DNA of 11,643 nt from Anaerolineales bacterium (GTDB lineage: Bacteria; Chloroflexota; Anaerolineae; Promineifilales; Promineifilaceae). This document shows positions 6,030-11,643 of this stretch, piece by piece. Each line of letters starts with the position of its first letter. Within the stretch, counting starts at the first letter, position 1. Location of the stretch: positions 1 through 11,643 of the forward strand of contig JAGQGA010000106.1 in NCBI GenBank assembly GCA_020432595.1, written 5' to 3'. The notes under the pieces were generated by a model, which did not search any database, was not told the DNA's origin, and saw nothing but the letters and a program-made list of their open reading frames with translations. The translations under genes and the position numbers were made by a program.

Positions 6030-7388
6030 ATGCCAGCTTATGATCTTGCCGTTGTCCGTGAAATGCTCTCGCAAGCATTTAGCATTGGGGAAATCAATAC
6101 CCTTGCTTTTGATTTGTTTTCTAACCTTTATAACGATTTTGCGGGGTCACTGTCTAAAAGTGACCGCATTGAACAAATTGTTATGCAGGCACAGCGAACC
6201 GACCGCGTTTCAGAATTGGTGAATTATGTAAAAGACCGTAATCCACATCAGTACCAGCGTTATGCTAACTCGCTTTTTCAAGACCCCGTAAATGACCTCA
6301 ACCAGCAGCGAATCAGCGACTTGAGAGACCACATTGCGCGTGAGCGCGATTTGCTTAACCAATATCGGCAACAGTTAACCTATGCCTCTGACCCGCGTGA
6401 GATAGGGAGGATGGAGGCCAATATTGAGCGACAGCAGCAAACGCTTCGGCGTTACCAGCAAGAAGCCGCCCAACTGGGTGCCACCATTGATGTGGCTGAA
6501 TTGTCTCCGCCCAGCGTTGAGACGGGTGCGGAAGGGGCTGAGGACGACGAGCAGCTAGAATATGTTGCTGAGGAGCAGGATTGGTATCCAGCCGTGTTTC
6601 CCAGGGTAGATGGGTTAAACGATGACCAGCTTGCACGCTTGCAAGAGGAGGTTGAGGTTGTTTTAATGGTTGCCACCGAGGTGGAACTGCGAGCAACGCT
6701 CAACAAATTGGAGCCTTATCCACGGCGCAAGCGCATTTTGCGAGCCTTTATTGGTGCGGAGACTTATTATTTGGGCAAGTTTGGGGTGTATAAAACGGCC
6801 GTTACGCGCTGTGGCATGGGTAGTGGCGGCGAACGTGGTGCCACACTTGCCACACCCGATGCCATCCGCAATTGGAAACCACGGGCCATCATCATGCCCG
6901 GCATTGCCTTTGGCAAAGACCCCGGCAAGCAAAAAATGGCCGATGTGCTGGTCGCTTCGCAAATTATCCCCTATGAAAACCAGCGGCTTGGGCAGGACAA
7001 AACCAGTTTTCGTGCGGCCATCCCACCTAGCAACGCTGCCCTGCAAAATCGTTTTGAAAATGCCCTTGATTGGCACTTCGAGCGACCGGATGGGCAACCC
7101 TGCACCTTGCGGCCGGGGCCACTGCTTTCTGGCGAAAAGCTGGTGGACAATGCTCAGTTCAAGGCGTTTTTGTTTAACAGTTTTCCCAACGCCATTGGGG
7201 GCGAAATGGAAGGGGCTGGTCTTGCCGCAGCCGCCGGTCGTGATGCCACGCCCTGGATTTTGGCGAAGGCCATTTGTGATTGGGGTGATGGTAAAAAACA
7301 TGGCAAGCACCAACCGTTGGCAGCGGCGGCCTCTGTTTCGTTGGTGCATCACATTCTCTCACAAAAGAACATTCTTCCGCCTCGGTAG
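6030..7388 (+). CDS. EAD1-like / coiled-coil / PNP-type nucleosidase effector (452 aa)
   Basis: Three parts are visible. Residues 5-81 (VVREMLSQAFSIGEINTLAF, DLFSNLYNDFAG, SKSDRIEQIV, VSELVNYVKDRNPHQYQRY) match the effector-associated domain EAD1, a small helical death-like adaptor. Residues 91-151 are a coiled coil shared with the downstream STAND protein. After an acidic linker (155-185), residues 208-445 form a phosphorylase/nucleosidase domain like MTA/SAH nucleosidase: ATEVEL (Glu217, cf. E. coli Glu12), CGMGSGGERGATLAT, IIMPGIAFG, GPLLSGEKLVDN, GGEMEGAG (Glu392, Glu394) and AICDWGDGKK (Asp417, the expected catalytic acid). All key residues are present, so it should cleave an N-glycosidic bond. 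The substrate may be ATP or another nucleotide, as in PNP-type antiphage effectors such as Detocs (inference). The start at 6030 has GGAGG 5 nt upstream. Probably cytoplasmic; no signal peptide or membrane segment. Confidence 0.85.
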   Translation: MPAYDLAVVREMLSQAFSIGEINTLAFDLFSNLYNDFAGSLSKSDRIEQIVMQAQRTDRVSELVNYVKDRNPHQYQRYANSLFQDPVNDLNQQRISDLRDHIARERDLLNQYRQQLTYASDPREIGRMEANIERQQQTLRRYQQEAAQLGATIDVAELSPPSVETGAEGAEDDEQLEYVAEEQDWYPAVFPRVDGLNDDQLARLQEEVEVVLMVATEVELRATLNKLEPYPRRKRILRAFIGAETYYLGKFGVYKTAVTRCGMGSGGERGATLATPDAIRNWKPRAIIMPGIAFGKDPGKQKMADVLVASQIIPYENQRLGQDKTSFRAAIPPSNAALQNRFENALDWHFERPDGQPCTLRPGPLLSGEKLVDNAQFKAFLFNSFPNAIGGEMEGAGLAAAAGRDATPWILAKAICDWGDGKKHGKHQPLAAAASVSLVHHILSQKNILPPR

Positions 7389-7425
7389 ATGCGAGGCACA
7401 GTGGGTTAACAAATTAATCGGGTAA

Positions 7426-7536
7426 ATGTCATTCCGAGCGGAGTCTTCGGAGCGAGGAATCTTTCACCTCAAAGAAGCGGAAAGATTCCTCGGAGGACAC
7501 TTCGCCTTCGCTCAGTGCAGGCTCTCGGAATGACAT
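7426..7536. repeat. 111-bp MITE-like double inverted repeat between effector and STAND genes
   Basis: The outer 13-bp arms ATGTCATTCCGAG (7426-7438) and CTCGGAATGACAT (7524-7536) are exact complements. An inner pair, CGAGGAATCTTTC (7453-7465) and GAAAGATTCCTCG (7480-7492), is also perfect, with a 14-nt loop. It has no coding capacity. Repeats starting GTCATTCCGAGCG are widespread, as I recall, in environmental bacterial genomes. It fills most of the 229-bp gap between the two genes; the remaining DNA (7389-7425, 7537-7617) shows nothing clear except a T-run at 7551-7556. Confidence 0.85.
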
Positions 7537-7617
7537 GGGAAGCTTCTTGCTTTTTTGCCCGGTTATTTTGTCAACAACCAATGTCGCGCATCTACTGGCT
7601 GGCGACGGTAAACGACA

Positions 7618-10206
7618 ATGACCGATACGATTGTTGATCTACAAAAGCAAATTGAACGCCAACGAAAGCTGATGTTGCAATATGAACAAATGGAAGGGCT
7701 GGAGGATGACCCGCGCCGCCGTTTGCGGCTGCAAGAGAACGTAGAGGAAGCCAAGCAGAACATGCTTGCCTACGAAATCCGCATTACCCAGATACGGGCG
7801 GAAAACACCCCGGCGCGGGCGGTGGTGCGGCGGGAGAGCGTCTTTATTGCCAATGTCCCCTATGGGCTGGAGACGGCACTGCACGGGCGGGCGCAGGAGA
7901 TGGCGCTGCTGGATGACTGGTTTCACCACGACGACGGCCACCCGCTGCTGGCGGTGATTGGGCTGGGGGGACAGGGGAAAAGTGCGCTGACGTGGCTGTG
8001 GCAAAAGCAGCTGCAGGCCAACAGGCTGGCTCCGCCGCTGGTGGTGTGGTGGAGCTTTTATGAGTTGGATGGTACGGCAAACAAATTTGCTGACCGACTG
8101 TTGCGTCACTTTCAAGATGAGCCAGCCAGCTATGGCAGTTTACGCAACAAAGTTGATCGGGTTGTTGAGCATTTACAGCGGACACCGGCACTGCTGGTGC
8201 TGGATGGGGCGGAGCGGCTGCTGCGGGCATACAGTAGCCTGGGGGCGGCGTACCAAGGGGACAGCGACCGCGTGGATGGGGAGGGGCTGGCGCAGGCGCA
8301 ACTGCGTGGCTGCGTGGACCCGGCGGCGGGGGCGCTGCTGCAGTGGCTGGCGGAGACGGGGCTGACGCAAATCAAAACGCTGCTGACCAGCCGCCTCTTT
8401 CCGCAGGAATTGGCGGGGCGCAGCGGGCTGGGGCTGGCGGGGGTGCGGCGGCATGATTTGACGGGGCTAAACGGGGCGGCGGCACTGGCGCTGTTCCGGG
8501 AATTGGGGATTGGGGCGACGCGGGCGGAGGTGGAGGCGGTGTGTGCGCCGCTGGGGTACCACCCGCTGAGCCTGCGGCTGCTGGCGCGGGCGGTGCGCTA
8601 CAGCCCCACCGCCCCCAACGATTTGCAGGCGGCGGCGGATTATGACCCGATGAGCGACCTGCTGGGGAAGCGGGAGCATGTGCTGCGGCGGGCGTATGAC
8701 AATTTGCCGCCGACGGCGCGGACGCTGTTGAGTCGCTTGGCGGCGTTTCGCAGCGGCCTATCCTGGGAGGTGGCAGAAACTATTTTTTGTCATGACTTGC
8801 CTGCTGAGGCTCCGCAACAAAGCTGGCTCAAAAGATTGTTTGGCGCAAAACAGCACTCTCGTAAGGCCAATTTGAAACAAGAAGAGTTATTGGCGGAGCT
8901 TAAACGGCTGGAGGAGCGGGGGCTGCTGCAGCGGACGGTGCGGCGGTGGGAAAACGGAGAAGCCGATACCCATTATGACCTGCACCCGATTGTGCGCCGC
9001 TATGCCTATGACCGGCTAAGCGACCGGGCGGGGATGCACGGGCAGCTTGTGGTCTATTTTGAGGCGGTGCCAAAGCCGCAGCGGATTGGCAGCCTGGAGG
9101 ATTTGGCACCGGCAATTGAGCTGTACCACCACCTGACCCGCGCCGGGCGGTATGATGAAGCTGAACAGCTTTATTATGATCGGTTGCGTAGCCCACTTTA
9201 CTTTCAATTAGGGGCTTATCAAACCATTAGCGAACTGTTGCTGGTGCTGTTTCCCAATGGGGTGGATCATCTGCCGCGTTTAACCAAACCAGATGCTCAA
9301 GCGTTTACGCTGTCTGCGTTGGGGAACAGCTATAGTTTGGCGGGCCGGCCGAAAACGGCCGTTTCTTTTTATGAACAACTCAATGCCATCCTCGAAAAAC
9401 AGGGCGACAAAAAGAACCTGGCCATTGGCCTCGGCAATCTGGCTACCCAACAACACCTGATTGGGGAATTAACGGCCGTTTCCCACAACCTCCGCCGCCG
9501 CATCAGCCTCTGCCGCGAGATTAAAGATCGTCGGAGTGAAGCGATTGGGCATCGGGAATACGGCCGTTTGCTGGCAACCACCGGCAACTGGGCGGAAGCG
9601 ACCAAAGAGTTTGACACCGCTTTGGAACAGGACACGGCTGGTAACGCAATTCAAGGGCAAGGTTTGACATGGGCATACCGCGCCCAAGCGGCGCTGCTGC
9701 AAGGGGAGGCGGCAGCCGCCCTCCGCGCCGCCGAGGAAGCGCTGCGGCTGGCTGATGAAGATGCACGCACCAGCTATCCCGTCGAGCGGGATTATGTGCG
9801 GGTGCATTGGCTGCTGGGGTGGGCGCAGCTGGGGTTGGGGGAGTGGGCGACGGCGCAAAACCACCTGGATGAGGCATTACGCCGCTGCCGCGCCATCAAT
9901 ATGGTTGACCATGAGCCGTCCATTTTGCTGGCGCAGGCGCGGCTGACGGCGGCGCAGGGTGGGCGGGCGCAGGCATTGGCCTTGGCGGCAGAAGCGCAAA
10001 CCATCGCCGCCCGTGCTGGCTATGTCCTCGACCTGGCCGACATCCACAACTTCCGCGCCGGGCTGGCGCTGGCGGCGGGGGAACGGGAAGCGGCGCGGCA
10101 GCTTGCCCAGCAGGCGCGTGGCTACGCCTGGTGCGACGGCCCCCCCTTCGCCTACCGGTCCGCCCTCGATGAGGCCAACCGCCTGCTGGCCCAATTACCA
10201 TCGTAG
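7618..10206 (+). CDS. Coiled-coil / STAND NTPase / winged-helix / TPR protein (862 aa)
   Basis: This is an NLR-like signal-transduction ATPase. Residues 5-61 are a coiled coil homologous to that of the upstream effector. The NTPase has ALHGRAQEMALLDDWF (87-102), Walker A GLGGQGKS (115-122, Lys121), Walker B ALLVLDGAERLL (191-202, Asp196), a sensor-1 arginine in LLTSR (255-259) and the GxP-type motif LGYHPLSLRLLA (312-323). A winged helix ends in DLHPIVRRYAYDRL (454-467). Residues about 498-860 are helical TPR-like repeats (for example 563-590, 605-630, 645-670, 685-712, 731-755, 768-795, 808-835), the likely ligand sensor. There is no catalytic effector domain of its own, consistent with using the neighbouring nucleosidase. 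ATG 7618 is the first in-frame start after a stop, and the coil homology begins at residue 5, which supports it; no Shine-Dalgarno is evident. AT-richer patches (about 8041-8170, 8765-8895) interrupt a very GC-rich gene. The stop codon lies in a repeat. Confidence 0.9.
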   Translation: MTDTIVDLQKQIERQRKLMLQYEQMEGLEDDPRRRLRLQENVEEAKQNMLAYEIRITQIRAENTPARAVVRRESVFIANVPYGLETALHGRAQEMALLDDWFHHDDGHPLLAVIGLGGQGKSALTWLWQKQLQANRLAPPLVVWWSFYELDGTANKFADRLLRHFQDEPASYGSLRNKVDRVVEHLQRTPALLVLDGAERLLRAYSSLGAAYQGDSDRVDGEGLAQAQLRGCVDPAAGALLQWLAETGLTQIKTLLTSRLFPQELAGRSGLGLAGVRRHDLTGLNGAAALALFRELGIGATRAEVEAVCAPLGYHPLSLRLLARAVRYSPTAPNDLQAAADYDPMSDLLGKREHVLRRAYDNLPPTARTLLSRLAAFRSGLSWEVAETIFCHDLPAEAPQQSWLKRLFGAKQHSRKANLKQEELLAELKRLEERGLLQRTVRRWENGEADTHYDLHPIVRRYAYDRLSDRAGMHGQLVVYFEAVPKPQRIGSLEDLAPAIELYHHLTRAGRYDEAEQLYYDRLRSPLYFQLGAYQTISELLLVLFPNGVDHLPRLTKPDAQAFTLSALGNSYSLAGRPKTAVSFYEQLNAILEKQGDKKNLAIGLGNLATQQHLIGELTAVSHNLRRRISLCREIKDRRSEAIGHREYGRLLATTGNWAEATKEFDTALEQDTAGNAIQGQGLTWAYRAQAALLQGEAAAALRAAEEALRLADEDARTSYPVERDYVRVHWLLGWAQLGLGEWATAQNHLDEALRRCRAINMVDHEPSILLAQARLTAAQGGRAQALALAAEAQTIAARAGYVLDLADIHNFRAGLALAAGEREAARQLAQQARGYAWCDGPPFAYRSALDEANRLLAQLPS

Positions 10207-10373
10207 GGGCGGGATGACCGGGGTTTACGCTGGCAACGCTGTTGGCCTCGTCTCCCGGTCGTCTCGCCCGTGTCTAAACCGAAAACGGGATTTGCGGGTA
10301 ACACATGGGCGAGACGGCGCGGAGAAGATGCCGTCTGTTCACCCTGCGCCAATCCGCGCCATCCCGCCCCTAC
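10203..10373. repeat. Double-hairpin repeat, unit 1 (171 bp)
   Basis: Terminal inverted repeats GTAGGGGCGGGAT (10203-10215) and ATCCCGCCCCTAC (10361-10373) are exact complements. Inside is a left stem (10208-10222 with 10254-10268, 2 mismatches) and a right stem made from 10307-10322 and 10354-10369. The STAND stop codon TAG (10204-10206) lies within the left terminal repeat. No significant coding capacity. Confidence 0.8.
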
Positions 10374-10397
10374 GGCATGGTTGGGTTTATCAGATGG

Positions 10398-10558
10398 GTA
10401 GGGGCGACGCAACCGGGATTGACGCTGGCAACGCTGTATGCCTCCCTGCCCGGTTGCGTCGCCCGTTTGCTGGCGTTGCTGGCGCAGATAAGGGCGAACC
10501 AGCGCGGGGGGCAGGCTTCCCGTTCACCATGCGCCTTTCCGCGCTGATTCGCCCCTAC
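10398..10558. repeat. Double-hairpin repeat, unit 2 (161 bp)
   Basis: Ends GTAGGGGCGA (10398-10407) and TCGCCCCTAC (10549-10558) are complementary. There is a perfect 16-bp stem GGGCGACGCAACCGGG (10402-10417) with 10449-10464, and a second stem 10492-10507 with 10539-10554 (1 mismatch). It shares the loop sequence GACGCTGGCAACGCTG with unit 1 (TTACGCTGGCAACGCTG there), so the two are diverged copies of one element. Confidence 0.8.
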
Positions 10559-10598
10559 CGCATGTTTGGGTTGCCCCAAATGGGATGGATGGGTCAGG

Positions 10599-10669
10599 CA
10601 TGGGCGAGACGGCGCGGAGAAGATGCCGTCTGTTCACCTTGCGCCAATCCGCGGCATCCCGACCCTACG
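10599..10669. repeat. Third, partial copy: right half of unit 1
   Basis: These 71 bases match 10304-10374 with only 3 substitutions (C/T, C/G and C/A). The left half of the element is absent. This is a direct-repeat copy 295 bp downstream, indicating recent duplication in the array. Confidence 0.85.
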
Positions 10670-10717
10670 CCTTGTTTTTGGGTGTTCATGTGCTGCGGTG
10701 AGGAAGAAAATAGACAC

Positions 10718-10787
10718 GCGGATGACGCGGATTAGAACGGATTCTTCTTTTTATCCGCGAAAACCCGCCATGATCGGCGTTATCCGC
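10718..10787. repeat. Inverted repeat of the GCGGAT...ATCCGC type
   Basis: GCGGATGACGCGGAT (10718-10732) pairs with ATCGGCGTTATCCGC (10773-10787) with two mismatches, and the spacer contains further ATCCGCGAAAA-type segments. It resembles dispersed noncoding repeats seen in many environmental genomes. The bases between this and the partial copy (10670-10717) and between it and yqaA show nothing clear. Confidence 0.6.
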
Positions 10788-10819
10788 GATGCCATTCCGC
10801 CCATACCGCGTGTTTGGGT

Positions 10820-11260
10820 TTACCAGATGGGCGTGACCTGATGCACCAGGGCGAGGAGGACGAGGTAGCGGGTGAATTTGCCGAGGGCGACCCAGAAGGT
10901 GAAGGTGCGGAGGTTGACGTGGAGGGCACCAGCAACGGCCGTTAAGGGATCCCCAATAATCGGTACCCAGGAAAAAAAGAGGGCAATCCGCCCCCAGCGC
11001 TGGTAAAACGCCTCGGCTCGTGCCCACGTTTCCGGCTTGATGGTGATGTAGCGCGAGAGGAAAAAGTCGGCTCCCCATTTGCCGACAAAATAGTTGGTCA
11101 GCGCCCCCACATAATTTCCGGCCGTTGCCACCAGCACCACCCCCCAGACGTTGTAGCCCAGCGGCAGCATCGCCAGCAGCGCCACTTCTGACGACATCGG
11201 CACCAAACTGGCAGCCAAAAAGCTGGCGATGAAGAGGCCGAGGTAGCCGAGGGTGGTCAT
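10820..11260 (-). CDS. yqaA: YqaA-type DedA/VTT-domain membrane protein (146 aa)
   Basis: This is an integral inner-membrane protein of the DedA/SNARE-associated (VTT) superfamily, short YqaA branch. Recognisable segments: FIASFLAASLVPMSSEVALLAML (10-32), ATAGNYVGALTNYFVGKWG (45-63), SWVPIIGDPLTAVAGALHV (97-115) and ALGKFTRYLVLLALV (125-139). These parallel E. coli YqaA (SFLSATLLPGNSEVVL, MGNSLGGLTN, SWMPVVGDLLCLLAGW, GKALRYV). The family is thought to take part in lipid scrambling/transport or membrane homeostasis; the exact role of YqaA is not established. Hydrophobic segments lie around 6-30, 37-58, 90-112 and 120-140. ATG 11260 begins at the usual family N-terminus, but no Shine-Dalgarno is visible. 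The final codons (HQVTPIW) overlap a sequence repeated upstream in the noncoding array. Confidence 0.88.
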   Translation of the reverse strand: MTTLGYLGLFIASFLAASLVPMSSEVALLAMLPLGYNVWGVVLVATAGNYVGALTNYFVGKWGADFFLSRYITIKPETWARAEAFYQRWGRIALFFSWVPIIGDPLTAVAGALHVNLRTFTFWVALGKFTRYLVLLALVHQVTPIW

Positions 11261-11279
11261 GGGGAATGGGGATCGGAGT

Positions 11280-11324
11280 TTGGAGATTGGAGATTGATGA
11301 AGGTTTACAATCTCTAATCTCCAA
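11280..11324. repeat. 17-bp imperfect inverted repeat between the last two minus-strand genes
   Basis: TTGGAGATTGGAGATTG (11280-11296) pairs with CAATCTCTAATCTCCAA (11308-11324), one mismatch and an 11-nt loop. GATTGGA-type motifs also recur within the arms. It could end transcription of the upstream (right-hand) gene, but it lacks a U-tract on the minus strand. Confidence 0.65.
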
Positions 11325-11342
11325 TCCCCAATCTCTGCTCTT

Positions 11343-11643
11343 TTATTCGTTCACGACAAAGCTGTTGAGCACGTGATCCAGCGCGTCGAGGTCGGCATCG
11401 CTGACGATTTGGACGGTGACGAGGATGACGTAGTTGCGGGCTTCAGGAACGGCCGTTACCACCACATACAAACTATCCGTGCCGCCGCAGTTTGACCACA
11501 CCTCATACAGCCCCGTGTAGAGCGGGTCGGCATAATCATACCGCCCTTCCTTGGTGCAAGAGTCAGAATAATCAAACTCTTCCAGCAGCACCTGCTCATT
11601 CATGGATTGTGCCAGCGTGCTGGAAGCCCCAAAGATCATCCCT
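11343..11643 (-). CDS. C-terminal part of an unrecognised acidic protein (5' end off window)
   Basis: The open frame runs from the window edge to TAA at 11345-11343 and gives 99 visible residues ending in ALDHVLNSFVVNE. The first visible Met (11639) is unlikely to be the start, because the frame stays open to the edge and no Shine-Dalgarno can be assessed. The segment is acidic and Tyr/Val-rich: DSCTKEGRYDYADPLYTGLYEVWSNCGG has two cysteines 22 residues apart, which could form a disulphide, followed by alternating hydrophobic strands (SLYVVVTAVPEARNYVILVTVQIVSDAD) and a short terminal helix. This suggests a small alpha/beta domain of an exported protein. I vaguely associate it with C-terminal domains of secreted Chloroflexota trypsin-like proteases but cannot support that here. 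It carries one AACGGCCGTT site (11448-11457). Confidence 0.6.
   Translation of the reverse strand, partial: GMIFGASSTLAQSMNEQVLLEEFDYSDSCTKEGRYDYADPLYTGLYEVWSNCGGTDSLYVVVTAVPEARNYVILVTVQIVSDADLDALDHVLNSFVVNE

Larger units (their letters stand above)
831..11457. repeat. Dispersed palindrome AACGGCCGTT, 13 copies
   Basis: Exact copies start at 831, 1520, 2317, 3506, 4438, 5176, 5604, 5739, 6794, 9354, 9471, 10934 and 11448. One-mismatch relatives occur, for example TACGGCCGTT at 9559. All 13 lie inside genes or the HNH remnant. Read in the host frame they give Thr-Ala-Val (10 times) or Asn-Gly-Arg (3 times), never the third frame. Confidence 0.95.

Noticed and set aside
6663..7425. Long open frames on both strands over the nucleosidase domain (251 and 229 aa)
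   Set aside because: They overlap the PNP-domain frame, which has the catalytic motifs; these alternatives have none and lack good ribosome binding sites.
7581..7637. Short open frame (18 codons, starts MSRIYWLATVNDN) overlapping the STAND start
   Set aside because: No Shine-Dalgarno, no recognisable family, and the stop lies 17 nt past the STAND ATG; a translational-coupling leader cannot be excluded but is unsupported.
10203..10669. CRISPR-like array
   Set aside because: Repeats are 70-170 bp, internally palindromic, only two to three copies, and lack regular short repeats with unique 30-40 bp spacers; no cas gene is nearby.
9959..10735. Plus-strand 258-codon frame running from the STAND 3' end into the noncoding array
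   Set aside because: Starts out of frame inside the TPR region and then simply reads through the double-hairpin repeats.

Overview
The window looks like chromosomal DNA from an uncultured Chloroflexota bacterium (Anaerolineae/Caldilineae-like). This is inferred from the gene mix (CrtB/CrtI carotenoid enzymes, effector-associated-domain and STAND proteins), the moderately high GC content, and many dispersed palindromes of the kind common in such genomes. No rRNA or marker gene fixes the phylum. The most unusual genome-wide trait is the 10-base palindrome AACGGCCGTT. It occurs 13 times, on both gene orientations and nearly always inside genes.

Left part, minus strand (717 down to 1, then 4869 down to 726). 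Read in transcription order, the genes are tag (3-methyladenine-DNA glycosylase I), crtB (phytoene synthase), crtI (phytoene desaturase), a small ribbon-helix-helix-like protein, an HNH-nuclease remnant that has lost its catalytic core, and the N-terminal half of a cytochrome P450 running off the left edge. crtB has a near-consensus sigma-70 promoter and forms an operon with crtI. A 28-bp perfect palindrome at their junction is translated as the CrtB tail. The P450 may act on the carotenoid, but the RHH/HNH pair with its own promoter sits between it and crtI.

Middle, plus strand (5050-10206). A PfkB-type kinase with Asn in place of the usual catalytic Asp is followed 53 bp later by a probable two-gene immunity (biological-conflict) module. 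The first gene encodes an EAD1-like death-fold domain, a coiled coil and a purine-nucleoside-phosphorylase/nucleosidase-type enzyme domain. The second encodes the same coiled coil fused to a STAND (NB-ARC/NACHT-like) NTPase with winged helix and TPR repeats. The two coils align without gaps over 57 residues with 20 identities, which suggests that sensor and effector associate through them. A 111-bp MITE-like inverted-repeat element separates the two genes. This is the best candidate in the window for an undescribed system: a STAND sensor that recruits or activates a nucleotide-cleaving effector.

Right part (10207-11643). About 600 bp of noncoding DNA holds an array of related double-hairpin repeats; the first supplies the stop codon of the STAND gene. 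Then, on the minus strand, come a YqaA-type DedA/VTT membrane protein, an AT-rich inverted repeat, and the C-terminal part of an unrecognised acidic protein running off the right edge.

All calls rest on reading the sequence and recalled family features. No database search was run.
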